A stretch of 64,000 bases of DNA. Origin: Branchiostoma floridae (lineage: Eukaryota; Chordata; Leptocardii; Amphioxiformes; Branchiostomatidae). This document shows, one piece after another, positions 13,326 to 25,000 of this stretch. The translations under genes were made by a program, and so were the position numbers. The stretch lies in contig NC_049989.1 of the NCBI RefSeq assembly GCF_000003815.2, positions 7,855,650-7,919,649 of the forward strand, read 5' to 3'. Within the stretch, counting starts at the first letter, position 1; each line of letters opens with the position of its first letter. The notes under the pieces are model-generated. The model was not told the origin of the DNA. It saw only the letters and a program-made list of their open reading frames with translations, and did no database searches.

Positions 13326-16300
13326 ATGGGCACAATGAACGCTGAGGCTGCTGGCGACTCTACTGACCTCGGTAACACCGCTCTGGTAGCGGCAGGTAGT
13401 ATGGAACCCGCACAGGTTGACCATCACGACACCTGTAACTCTTCTGATTGTACAGAAGAAACTGTGGATCAAAGTACTGTTCAATCTCAGATTCACTGCC
13501 AGGTCCCGTTCAGCTTTGAGGAGCGGGATGACATTTCACCAGTCTACGCAGAAGAACCTTTGCAAGATTTACACGGCCACGCTTCTATCATATACTCGGA
13601 ACAGGATGATAGACTTGACCGCTGCGTGGCAACCTTTACAGCCGGAGATGCTCGCGTATCGCGATCGATTCCGTCAGTTTGCGCTTCATATACAAACGTT
13701 AGCAAAGTTGAGGCTGCAGCTGCCCAGACGCTTTATGTTGAGAACGTCTCCGTAGAATCTGAAGACAGCCGTCCGCCGCGAGACACATATGGTACTGCCA
13801 GTAGTAAAGAAAACGATACAGTGGCCTACCAGTTGGAAGGTACCTGTCAAGAACAAGTGGCATCGGCTGTGTATAGATGTAGCCAAGATGGAAGTGATGC
13901 TAACACATATGGTACTGCCAGTAGTAAAGAAAACGATACAGTGGCCTACCAGTTGGAAGGTACCTGTCAAGAACAAGTGGCATCGGCTGTGTATAAATGT
14001 AGCCAAGATGGAACTGATGCTAACGCATATGGTACTGCCAGTAGTAAAGAAAACGATACAGTGGCCTATCAGTTGGAAGGTACCTGTCAAGAACAAGTGG
14101 CATCGGCTATGTACAAATGTAGCCAAGAAGGAAGTGATGCTAACACAAGCAGCGAAGCAGAGAATGTTGAAAGTGATAGAAGTGAACCCAAAACTGTTGT
14201 TGAGCCATTGGATAATGATTCTAACTCAGACAATGTATTCGATAATTGTACCCAAAACATAAGAAATCATCACTGTGACAGCGTAAAACCCTCAGACCAC
14301 GAGTGTATCAGTCCTTATGCAGTCGCTTATGATCGAGATGACAATAACACGAGAGATGATGAACAAGGAGATGGCTCGGACATTCAGCCATACGCCGTTG
14401 CGTATGACGAACAGGACACGCATCATTATGAAAACCAAACACAGACTGGCCTGTCGGCTGATGATTCCCAGAGCGCCTCTGCACAGCACACCAGTTTTGG
14501 TAAGTACGTTGCACAAACAGTCGCAGGATTATGTTATTAAAGGGCGTAACTAAAGTACAACATTTTCTGTTTATATTCCACAACCAAGATAGTATTATTC
14601 GATTAACATACAGTCAAACCTGTCTATAGCGGCCACTCAAGGGACTGGTCAAAATTGGCCACTATAGAGAGGTGGCCACTATAGAGAATATGCTAATTAA
14701 TTGACCACAAGCAATAAGTTACACATGGTTTTAGTACCCACCGATCTTTATTCACATAATACAGTACTGTACATGTACTTCAATGATTTTTACACTATAT
14801 GTATTAAGAAAACAAAAGCTATAAAAAGTTTTAAATGTTCTACAGTTGATATTGTCTGAAGAGACCGGTATAGTCATATTTCTTTGATCTTTCGTCTTGT
14901 ATCCTTTGATACTTCGCCGTCCGTGTGTTCCCGCTCGCGTTCACACGTCAGATTCGCCCATTATGCTAATGTGGTTACTCACAAGAAAAGTCACGTCATT
15001 TTAGACTTATCTCTTAATAAATGTAAGAATAAAATCCTTCATAGTCTGAAGTTCATATCATTTTCTCTTTGTAACAATTTATTTAGAAATTTTTGTGATG
15101 TGAATTAACCTAAGCGATAGTGTATTAGAACGTAACTTTAACAGAATTTACCTCCGTAATATTGGTGTTGTCTATTGACCTTAAATGACCTCGTTTGTCA
15201 GCGGGTATGGGTAGCGCCAGTTTACGAAGTTTTGTTTTGAAAATAAGTCAAGCAGGTTTTAAATCCGGAGTGGGGTGAAGATACGGCCGCTGTATATGGC
15301 CGAACGCGTGCCGAAACATAGATTAGCGGTCCGCGTGGCCGTTATCGGCAGTGTTTTTGTACCTGCGGGACCGGAAATCGTGTGGCCGTGGCCGCGTTGG
15401 ACAGGTGGCCGCTAAGCCTATTTCTTAATCATTACGAATCCAAGGGACCGACAAAAAGTGGCCACTATGGGCAGGTGGCCGTTATGCAAAGGTGGCCGCT
15501 AATACAGGTTTGACTGTACACGTTAGCATTTGCACCAAATATACACCCTTTTCCTGTTATTGGACATTGCGCCATCAAAGATTATTATTCAGACTCGAGG
15601 ATTTTGGTTCAAGGTAATCCAATCAAGCACGTCAGTGACGTCATATTAAACATGGCAACCAGTACGGAACACAGCACAGTGGCTCTAGAAAAATGTACTC
15701 ACATTGGCGTGGAGAGCCGCGAGAGGAGATATTGTAGTATGTTGCCATTACAGAAAGTCACAACGATTAAGCAGTATAATAAGTACTATTATAGTGCTGT
15801 GATCGAGTTAATAGATAAAATGAGGTCACGAAAATGATCACAAGTCTTCATTGTTTAAGTCCATACTGTTTATTCAGAAAAACAGACGAGAGGACAAGGA
15901 GGAAGCGCTACTGATGGACAGACGGGTGCTGCAGTCCTAGCGTCTTGTACAGCGGCTAGGGGCATACTCTCTGCTAATCCTATGTACGAACAGAACGTGT
16001 TACGTCCAAACCCCATGTACCAGGGCAACTTGCACCCCAACCCTATGTACATCCCAAATAATCTGCGACCAAATGCAGGAGGAGGTAATCACAAGATTAT
16101 ATGTCCATGCTATTGAGTATTTTCCACCAAGACACACCAAAACACATCGCTCTTATGTGCTCACAATATGGATCCAACTGCTCTAAATTCACCATGCGAC
16201 CCCGTTGACTCATTTGGCAGTACATGTATTTGGTCATATAGGATATATAAGAGCGTTATCACATATCGTAATGCGAAGCATATAATGCATTAAAGTCTTG

Positions 16301-19300
16301 TGTTGTTTTTTCTAGCATCTGTTGCATTTTTACCTCCATGATATGTCATGGAGGTTATATTTTACCCTGCGTTTGTGTGTCTGTCTGTCTGTCAACAAGA
16401 TAACTCAAGAACGGCTGGATGGATTAGTTTCATATTTGGTGTGTTGGTGGGGTGTGACGAAAGCTAGAAACGATTAGATTTTGGGCCCCCTAGCAACTTT
16501 CCTTGGTACTGCAGCGCCACTTTCGGTTTTGCTATCTCGTGTTCTGAACAAGATATGATCCCAATTTTTGAGTGTTAGATAGCTCTTGTGCTCAGGAATA
16601 ACTGACATAAGTTTGGGCCCCCTAGCGTCTGGTTTTAGGATAGCAGAGGCATTTTTGTCAGAAACTTCTGAAGTGGATAACTCAAGAAGGAAACAATGGA
16701 TTTTCATGATTTTGGGTATGTAAGTACCTTAGACAATGTTATACAAGATAAAATACAAATTATGCAAAATTAGATTACATTTGCATAATCAATGAGCTTA
16801 TTCTATCTTAGCAGTTTTTCAATGTATCTCTTGTACCCGACATGATATGGTTTTGATATTTGGGTGGTAGATAGCTTTCAACGTCATGGCAAAGTGGGGC
16901 AAGTTTCAGCCCCCTAACATGTAATTGTGGAACTGCAGGGGTGTTTTTGTCAAGACACTCCAAAGAGGATAACTATAGAAAGGAATGATGGATTGCCATC
17001 ATTTTTGGCATACAGGTAGCTTAGGCAAAGATGTTTATAATGATATACATTTCATGCAAATGAGGACTTAATTTGCATAATTAATGAGGAAATTGTACAA
17101 TTCCATTGTTTTCAATAGCTGAACTTACGTAAATGTAACACATGTAATTTATGATAGGTGAGAGATAAGCAGATACCAAATATGCAAGTGAGGAACTGAT
17201 TTGCATAATATATACAGAAATAGCATATCCACATAATGACTAATATTGAGAATTTCATAATTGTGACATGTGTACGTTAGTCAATAATGAACATCGCCAT
17301 ACATAAATTATGTAAATGGTAGTCATTTGCATGAAATTTACAAAAGCTCTAAATTTTCATGGAGGTATGAGGTCGCCGAACTCTAGTTACCCCTAGTATG
17401 GAAGTAATATGAATTGTGTTTGTATGTATTTTTGACCACTGTTATATCAAATGTCGATTAAATGTATTCCAGCCTTAAATATGAACGAGACCATTTGTTA
17501 CCATTTTGTCAAATACTCACTTCTGAAATGATCAATCTTTTCGCAACTTGGCGGTTGTTTTTCAATATTGTAGATCAGCTCCAATGATTTATCAGTCCAT
17601 TAATGCTAATTTACTTCCGAATATGTTGTCCAAAATAACTAAACCATCCCTCCCCAAATTATCATGTAGATATTTTACTTGCATTTCATTGATAATCATT
17701 TCAAAATTAATTGTAAATATTTGTCCTTTTACACATCTCAACGTACACGTCACATCTACTGTAGCACATTCACAGTATTCTCTTGATGATAAACGCGCGA
17801 GTGACACTCTAGATGTCATATTTTATGCTTGATGCTGTTGACGTCATCTGCTCGGCAGGTCGTAGCCGTGTTTTTCTTGCCACATGCTGTGTGACCGCGA
17901 GTGTGTTCGTGATGGCGCTGGTTGTTTCACTTGCCTTGCTCCTTCCGACTTCGGTCAAGCCAGCGAAAGAAAGCACTGCTCACACGAATACGGTAAGTCG
18001 TTTATTTTCATTCTAACTGTTGGTCAAAATACTCGCCATACCCCGCGATATTTGGCTCCAATCTATATGGATACGTGTACGTGTATCAGGATTATTACAA
18101 CTGCTATTGAGATTTAAGATCCATTATATGTACATATTTGTCATACATCACCCAATGCCCTGGTTCTTCTCTTTTGTCGTCTGCTCATCCTAGGTATGGC
18201 CGACTGGATATGTTACATGTCCACAGAACGCCACGGGACTGATAATGGCGATGATGACACAGAACGCCACAGTCCAAGCGGATACTGACCGACATGTGGA
18301 ATACACATCATCTACACATGCACCTGCTGCCAGCACTGAAGGTATTATTTCGGAAGTATTGCTATCTATACTGTTCTCTTTAATAGAATAGAATGGAATA
18401 AATAGCAATACTTCAGAAAATGTACTCTCACAGGTTACTTTTTCACATGAAGTAACACTATCGATTTGCTGTAATCATTTATTGTTATAATTACATATTT
18501 GACTTGGCATAATCAATCAATACGATATAATTATGTGAGTCATTCCTTCCTTCCTTCCTTCCTTCCTTCCTTCCTTCCTTCCTTCCTTCCTTCATTCATT
18601 CATTCATTCATTCATTCATTCATTCATTCATTCATTCATTCATTTATTCACAATAAAAAACAGTATTGAATACCCCATTGCATACACTATGTACTTTTTC
18701 TGAAGTAAAATGTGTCTAAATGTGAAGTTCTCAAAACCTTTTTACTGCATGAAAACGATGATCTTTTTTTTCAGAGATTGAGATCCAAGAAGTCAACCGG
18801 ACCATAACTAATGTTACCTTCGGCGGACATGGTTCTAAAGTCGTCAGGTTTTCTGGAGTAAGCAATGCCGCTGTGTCGCCTAGCAACGAGGTATTTGTTG
18901 CGGACACGTTTAACAGGAGAGTTCAAGTCTTTAACATGGAGGGCGTCTACCTCCGGAAGTTCCCGACGGTCGTGTCTGTGGAAGGATCCGAGACTATGAA
19001 CCCGTACGACATGTCCATTGACGGGAAGGGTCATCTGTGGGTGATTGGAGAGACCGACTCGTTAGAACTGATCCTTGTCCGGTACACGAAAACGGGACGC
19101 CACATAATCACAATCCATCCACCTTCCCTATTCACGACCTTTAACGACATTGCGGTCGACACACTTCGGAATCACGTCATCGTCATAGCAGAAAATGCGC
19201 AAGGAGCTCGAGTCTCTAGGGAAGTCATGGTGCTTCTTTACAATGGTACCGTGGTCCGAAAGTTTGAAACGCGGCAAGGGTGGCCTAACTTTATTACTGT

Positions 19301-19628
19301 AGACAGAAATGGACGATATTTGGTAACTGACGTTTATAAAACTCGCGACCTTGTGTATGTCTATAGCGAGACTGGACAATACCAGTTTAGTTTTGGAAGT
19401 GAGGGCCGGATATCAACGCCCATGGGAATCTGTGTGTACAGTTCAGGTAAATTTGTTCTAGTGGCAGATGGGTATGATGTAAGCTTAGAAATGTTCACAG
19501 ACAGCGGGGAGCATGTCCGCCGCGTTGTGCCCGGTGTGATGTTCACGGGAATAGCTGTAGCACCAGGTGGCCAGCTGGTTCTAGTGAATGAAATTCATGA
19601 TACCGTCACCATACTGTCACGCTATTGA
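13326..19628 (+). CDS. Type II membrane protein with NPxY tail and NHL propeller, copy 1 (intact)
   Basis: Exons 13326-14499, 15878-16084, 17859-17992, 18194-18341 and 18775-19628 join in phase across GT-AG sites into 838 aa. Seen: an acidic Ser/Tyr-rich N-terminus with three 40-aa repeats (residues 154-273), two PYAVAYD motifs, three NPMY motifs in exon 2, a hydrophobic anchor about 465-493 in exon 3, a stalk with two NAT sequons in exon 4, and six NHL-like blades about 563-838 in exon 5 (blade 1 has VFVADTFNRRVQVF). Family knowledge: NPxY motifs bind PTB domains or endocytic adaptors; NHL propellers bind ligands. Inference: no signal peptide and sequons only after the anchor imply a cytoplasmic N-terminus and an extracellular propeller. 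There is no RING or B-box, so it is not a TRIM protein. The ATG at 13326 is favoured because its position is conserved in all copies. Confidence 0.8.
13785..14144 (+). repeat. Three near-identical 120-bp coding repeats, copy 1
   Basis: Exact 120-bp period (13785, 13905, 14025), encoding 40-residue units that start TYGTASSKENDT and end SDAN. Only a few bases differ among copies, so the array is recent or homogenised. Genes 2 and 3 have two units, the first with two extra codons. The unit is in frame, so array length can change without breaking the protein. Confidence 0.93.
14611..15516. mobile_element. TA-flanked inverted-repeat DNA transposon in intron 1 of copy 1
   Basis: A 906-bp element with terminal inverted repeats beginning CAGTCAAACCTGTCTATAGCGG on the left and ending GGTTTGACTG on the right, flanked by TA on both sides (14609-14610, 15517-15518). 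Several GGCCACTATAG-type motifs are repeated near each end. Gene 2 has a continuous intron at the same point (near 22950), which delimits the insertion. No transposase ORF is visible, so it is non-autonomous. Confidence 0.85.
16333..17388. mobile_element. CCTCCATG-type element in intron 2 of copy 1
   Basis: About 1.05 kb beginning CCTCCATGATATGTCATGGAGG and ending TTTTCATGGAGGTATGAGG plus about 20 bp, with a (GTCT)n tract and a TGTCAACAAGATAACTCAAGAA segment inside. Intron 2 of gene 2 runs straight from GCATCTGTTGCATTTTTA to ACCCTAGTATG, so this block is an insertion. There is no coding capacity, and exact ends are uncertain by a few bases. Confidence 0.7.
18541..18645. repeat. (TTCC)n(TTCA)n microsatellite, intron 4 of copy 1
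   Basis: A compound tetranucleotide array about 105 bp long. The matching array in gene 2 (24935-25017) is shorter and interrupted. In gene 3 only a few ATTC units remain near 33318-33350. Confidence 0.95.
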
Positions 19629-20555
19629 TCCTGTCCTGAAAGAAGTAGCTGTTTTGACACAAAAAAGTACAGTAACTTTTGTTCCGTCAACAACAAACTG
19701 TAATTCTCCTTCGTGAGTATAATTTTGTGTATATCACTCTCTGTTTATATAATCTAACACAACAAGCTGGAATAACAGGTACCAGAGATATTCATTTAGA
19801 ACTCTTAAGTCATGTGATGTCATCAGTGTCATGTTGGCGTCTCTATTTGCAGGTCAATGAATCATACCTCAAGCGTTCTAGACATTTAAAGATCTTCTGC
19901 CCCCCTCAAATAACCACCATTGAATGTCTACAGCTGTAATAAGTGAATACAAGAAGAACACCTAAAACAAAAATACTAAGTACACTTGAGCTAGCTATAT
20001 GATCCATTGAAATGCAAATAGGGACACCAACATGGCAGTCGGCACCTACCTGCTTCATTGAGATTGAAAGTGTTTATATTCTGTATAGATAATGGTCTTA
20101 GTAAATGCTATCAACTAAATCGTACATTCCTTATTCATTTACTTTTATTATAGGTTACGGCCAATGATATATTGTCAACAGTTTCTATTCAATCTGTCAA
20201 CTTGCATTTTACTTCTGTCTCTATGGTAAATTACTTTAAAATATGGAATATCTTGTTGACCTTTGTTAATACAGTGGCTTTATTGTATTGAGAAGAAAAT
20301 TATTGACTTTTAATAATGCAGGGAAGAGATTATTTTTGGTAATGGTATTGAAGACAGTAGAATATACTACATATTCATTTTTCAGGAAGGGTTTGGCTGC
20401 AATAAAACTCATCAAATATTGTAAACAAATATGAAACATGTGTTTCAATAATAGTACATGTACGTTTCCCTGTGAACATAGCAGTCAGCAACCTTTTGTC
20501 GCATCAAATAACTGTCCAGTCAAATAATGGCCAGATGAAGTAATGCGCCTTCGTC

Positions 20556-20675
20556 GAGTTAGGGTTAGGACATGGGTTACCGTTGGATTAGGGCTATGAT
20601 TACATGCTGGTTTGGGCCCTAGGATAAGGCTTAGATTAGGGTTTAGTGTAGCGTTAGGGTTGGATTAGGGTTTAT
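20556..20675. repeat. Degenerate TTAGGG-like block, unit 2
   Basis: Several scattered GTTAGGGTTAGG / GGATTAGGG strings with irregular spacing, conserved in unit 3 at about 26903-27018 and absent from unit 1. It is too degenerate and short to be a telomere or a clean interstitial telomeric repeat. Confidence 0.55.
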
Positions 20676-20939
20676 CTCCAGAGCGTGACCCATCCTTCCA
20701 AAACCCGCGCAGACTTCTTCTTGAAAATTGTCAGGTCCCATAAGAGCCTGACGCACGTCTGTCTGGTATACAGTACCCCCAAACAGTGTCGGGCCAATCA
20801 TTTGGCAGGTGGCAAACTTGCCGTTACACCTGCAGCTTCACAATATCAAATTCCGTAGATATATTCAGAAAGCGTAATCCAGAAGCTCGCGATCGAACGT
20901 AAAGTTTACTTTCTCGACCAAAAAATGAAAAACATGACA

Positions 20940-21860
20940 CTGTAAAGAAGACAATTAAACGCCCTTAATGTAAGATTTGTCTCAGTTTTTGTTTACCCGA
21001 TGTTTTATGGCATTTAGTGCATATTTTCATCAATATTCTCGTTTATCTGGAGTTTCACTTATTAGCTAGACTTATTGCCCTTTTGCGTGGCATAGAAAGA
21101 TTGTCTACTGACGTCTTGAATAAAACTCGTACCCAACATAATTCCCGTGACACCTGCAGCTTCGCCATGTGGACCATTCCGTACATTCAGAAAATAGAAG
21201 GCGAAATCCAGAAGCCCAAAAAGTTAACTTTCTCGACCAAAAAAAAAAGAAGGAAAAAATGACACTAGATCTAATATGAAGACAATCTAAAGCCCTTAAT
21301 GTAAGATTTGAATCCATGTTTGTTTACCCGTTATTTTACGGTATCTAGTAAATATTGAATATTCTTAGCTTGTGTAATATCATTTATCTGGAGTTTCATT
21401 TATTGCCCTATTTCGGGCGTAGAAAGATTGTCTACTGACGTCTTGAATAAAAGTCATACCCGGGCCCATGAAACAAAATTCCTGTGACACTTGCAGCTTC
21501 ACCATGTGGACCATTCCGTACATCCAGAAGGCGTAATCCAGAAGTCCAAAAAGTTAACTTTCTCGATAAAAAGAGAAAAGAAATTGAAAGTCGTGGATAC
21601 AATCTAGCCACCTTGATATAAGATTTGTTTCAGTGATTGAAACAGGTTTTCATAAGATCTGGTACATTTTTTCATGAATATTCTTGTTTGTATTATATTG
21701 TTTCACTTATTGGTTTAGACGTATTGCCCTGGCCCTATTTCGTGGCGTGGAAAGATTGTCTACTGACTGACGTCATAATTAAAACTCATACCCTACAAGT
21801 AGAGCCACCAGGAATCAATCGCCAGACATCGCTTCACTACAAAACAACGAGGAAGGCTAG
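20940..21860 (+). repeat. Promoter-proximal ~290-bp subrepeats, unit 2
   Basis: Three diverged tandem copies starting near 20940, 21255 and 21590 of the same subrepeat as in unit 1. Each carries TGACGTC (near 21108, 21434 and 21768), and the last is a full TGACGTCA palindrome. The equivalent array of unit 3 spans about 27275-28100. Confidence 0.7.
21768..21775. promoter_or_regulatory. Perfect CRE palindrome upstream of gene 2
   Basis: TGACGTCA, the consensus CREB/ATF site, about 200 bp before the upstream-ORF ATG. It is conserved at 28041-28048 in unit 3. Unit 1 has only TGACGTCT at the equivalent place. Binding is not shown. Confidence 0.4.
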
Positions 21861-21977
21861 TTTTCCTCTCTTATTTTTCCCAACGAACGGATAAAATGCT
21901 GATAGAGTTAAAAACTACAGATTTTTTTGGAAGGACGGTAATTTTCGTAGATTCATTTGTGACCACTCGTACTCAAG

Positions 21978-22040
21978 ATGGATACAATGAACGTTGAGGC
22001 TGCCGGCGACTCTACTGACTTCGGTTTAACACTGCTCTGA
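21978..22040 (+). other. 20-codon upstream ORF left by a frameshift, copy 2
   Basis: This ATG is the positional equivalent of gene 1's start (context CAAGATGGATAC). A 2-bp insertion after the GGT codon shifts the frame and brings in TGA at 22038-22040, only 14 nt before the ATG at 22055 that opens the main frame. The same arrangement exists in copy 3 at 28249-28311. If translated, the peptide could reduce initiation at the main ATG. Confidence 0.7.
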
Positions 22041-22054
22041 CAGCGACAAATAGT

Positions 22055-25000
22055 ATGGAACCCGCACAATGTAACTCTTCTGATTGCACAGAAGAAACTT
22101 TGGAGCAAAATACTGTTCAATCTCAGCATCACTGCCAGGTCCAGTTCAGTTTTGAAGAGCAGGAGGACATTTCACCAGTCTACGCAGAAGAACCGCTGCA
22201 ATCTGTAGAATCCGTAGAATCTGAAGACCGTCCGCCGCGAGACACATATGGTACTGCCAGTAGTAAAGAAAACGATACAGCGGCCTACCAGTTGGAAGGT
22301 ACCAGGTGTCAAGAAGAAGTGGCATCGGCTGTGTACAAATGTAACCAAGATGGAAGTGATGCTAACACATATGGTACTGCCAGTAGTAAAGAAAACGATA
22401 TAGCGGCCTACCAGTTGGAAGGTACCTGTCAAGAACAAGTGGCATCGGCTGTGTACAAATGTAGCCAAGAAGGAAGTGATGCTAACACAAGCAGCGAAGC
22501 AGAGAATGTTGAAAGTGATAGAACTCAACCAAAAGCTGTTGTTGAACCGTTGGATAATGATTCTAACTCAGACAATGTATTCGATAATTGTACCCCAAAC
22601 ATAAGAAATCATCACAGCGTAAAACCCTCAGACCACGAGTGTATCAGTCCTTATGCAGTCGCTTATGATCGAGATGACAATAACACGAGAGATGATGAAC
22701 AAGGAGACGGCTCGGACATTCAGCCATACGCCGTTACGCATGACGAACAGGATACTAATCATTATGAAAACCAAACACAGACTGGCCTGTCGGCTGATGA
22801 TTTGCAGAGCGCCTGTATACAACATAACACCAGTTTTGGTAAGTACGTTGCACAAACAGTCGCAAGATTATGTTATTAAAGGGCGTACGAAACAGAAGTA
22901 CAACATTTTCTGTTTATATTCCACAACCAAGATAGTATTATTCAATTAACACACACGTTAGCATTTGCACCAAATATACACCCTTTTCCTGTTATTGGAC
23001 ATTGCGCCATCAAAGATTATTCTTCAGACTCGAGGATTTTGGTTCAAGGTAATCCAATCAAGCACGTCAGTGACGTCATATTAAACATGGCAACCAGTAC
23101 GGAACACAGCACAGTGGCTCTAGAAAAATGTACTCACATTGGCGTGGAGAGCCGCGAGAGGAGATATTGTAGTATATATGTTGCAATTACAGAAAGTCTC
23201 AACAATTAAGCAGTATAATAAGTACTATAATCATAATGCTGTGATCGAGTTAATAGATAAAATGAGGTCACGACAATGATCACAAGTCTTCATTATTTAA
23301 GTCCATACTGTCTATTCAGAAAAACAGACGAGAGGACAAGGAGGAAGCTCTACTGATGAACAGACGGGTGCTGCAGTCCTAGCGTCTTGTACAGCAGCTA
23401 GGGGCATCCTCTCTCCTAATCCTATGTACGAACAGAACGTGTTACGTCCAAACCCCATGTACCAGGACAACTTGCACCCCAACCCTATGTACATCCCAAA
23501 TAATCTGCGACCAAATGCAGGAGGAGGTAATCACAAAATTATATGCCCATGCTATTGTGTATTTTCCACCAAGACACACCAAAACACATCGCTCTAATGT
23601 GCTCACAATATGGATCCAACTGCCCTAAATTCACCATGCGACCCCGTTGACTCATTTGGCAGTACATATATTTGGTCATATACAAATGTAGGATAAGAAC
23701 GTTATCACATATCGTAATGCGAAGCATATAATGCATTAAAGTCTTGTGTTGTTTTTTCTAGCATCTGTTGCATTTTTAACCCTAGTATGAAAGTATATGA
23801 ATTGTGTTTGTATGTATTTTTGACCACTGTTATATCAAATGTCGATTAAATGTATTCCAGCCTTAAATATGAACGAGACCATTTGTTAACATTTTGTCAA
23901 ATACTCATTTCTGAAATGATCAATCTTTTCGCAACTTGGCGGTTGTTTTTCAATATTGTAGATCAGCTCCAATGATTTATCAGTCCATTAATGCTAATTT
24001 ACTTCCGAATATGTTGTCCAAAATAACTAAACCATCCCTCCCCAAATCATCATGTAGATATTTTCCCTGCATTTCATTGATAATCATGTCAAAATTAATT
24101 GTAAATATTTGCCCTTTAAAACATCTCAACGTACACGTCACATCTACTGTAGCACATTCACAGTATTCTCTTGATGATAAACACGCGAGTGACACTCTAG
24201 ATGTCATATTTTATGCCTGATGCTGTTCACGTCATCTGCTCGGCAGGTCCTAGCCGTGTGTTTCTTGCCACATGCTGTGTGACCGCGAGTGTGTTCGTGA
24301 TGGCGCTGGTTGTTTCACTAGCCTTGCTCCTTCCAACTTCGGTCAAGCCAGCGAAAGAAAGAACTGCTCACACGAATACGGTAAGTCGTTTATTTTCATT
24401 CTAACTGTTGGTCAAAATACTCGCCATACCCCGCGATATTTGGCTCCAATCTATATGGATACGTGTAAGTGTATCGGGATTATTACAACTGCTATTGAGA
24501 TTTCAGATCCATTATATGCACATATTTGTCATACATCATGGCACCCAATGCCCTGGTTCTTCTCTTTTGTCGTCTGCTCATCCTAGGTATGGCCGACTGG
24601 ATATGTTACATGTCCACAGAACGCCACGGGACTGATAATGGCGATGATGACACAGAACGCCACAGTCCAAGCGGATGCTGACCGACATGTGGAATACACA
24701 TCATCTACACATGCACCTGCTGCCAGCACTGAAGGTATTATTTCGGATATATTGCTATCTAAACTGTTCGCTTTAATAGAATAGAATGGAATAAATAGCA
24801 ATACTTCCGAAAATTTACTCTCACAGATTACTTTTTCACATGAAGTAACACTATTGATTTGCTGTAATCATTTATTGTTATAATTACATATTTGACTTGG
24901 CATAATCAATCAATACGATATGATTATGTGAGTCATTCCTTCCTTCCTTCCTTCCTTCCTTCCTTCATTCATTCATTCATTCATTCATTTATTTATTCAT

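Larger units (their letters stand above)
11761..19778 (+). repeat. Tandem unit 1 of the NHL receptor-like cluster
   Basis: First of three head-to-tail units (11761-19778, 19779-26143, 26144-34400). Each starts at a shared GTACCAGAGATATTCATTTA block and includes a 5' flank, promoter-proximal subrepeats and a five-exon gene. Unit 1 lacks the degenerate TTAGGG-like block found in units 2 and 3, and carries two transposon insertions in its gene (14611-15516 and 16333-17388) that are absent from unit 2. Confidence 0.85.

Noticed and set aside
13686-14126. 146-codon open frame on the minus strand across the 120-bp repeats
   Set aside because: It is the antisense shadow of a repeat whose period is a multiple of three. 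A shorter version appears opposite genes 2 and 3, and it has no domain or splice support.
13326-19628. TRIM/RING E3 ligase identity for the NHL genes
   Set aside because: No RING or B-box cysteine pattern or coiled coil is present. The N-terminus is acidic, and a membrane anchor separates it from the propeller.
20556-20675. True interstitial telomere
   Set aside because: The units are irregular and interrupted, with only isolated TTAGGGTTAGG strings.
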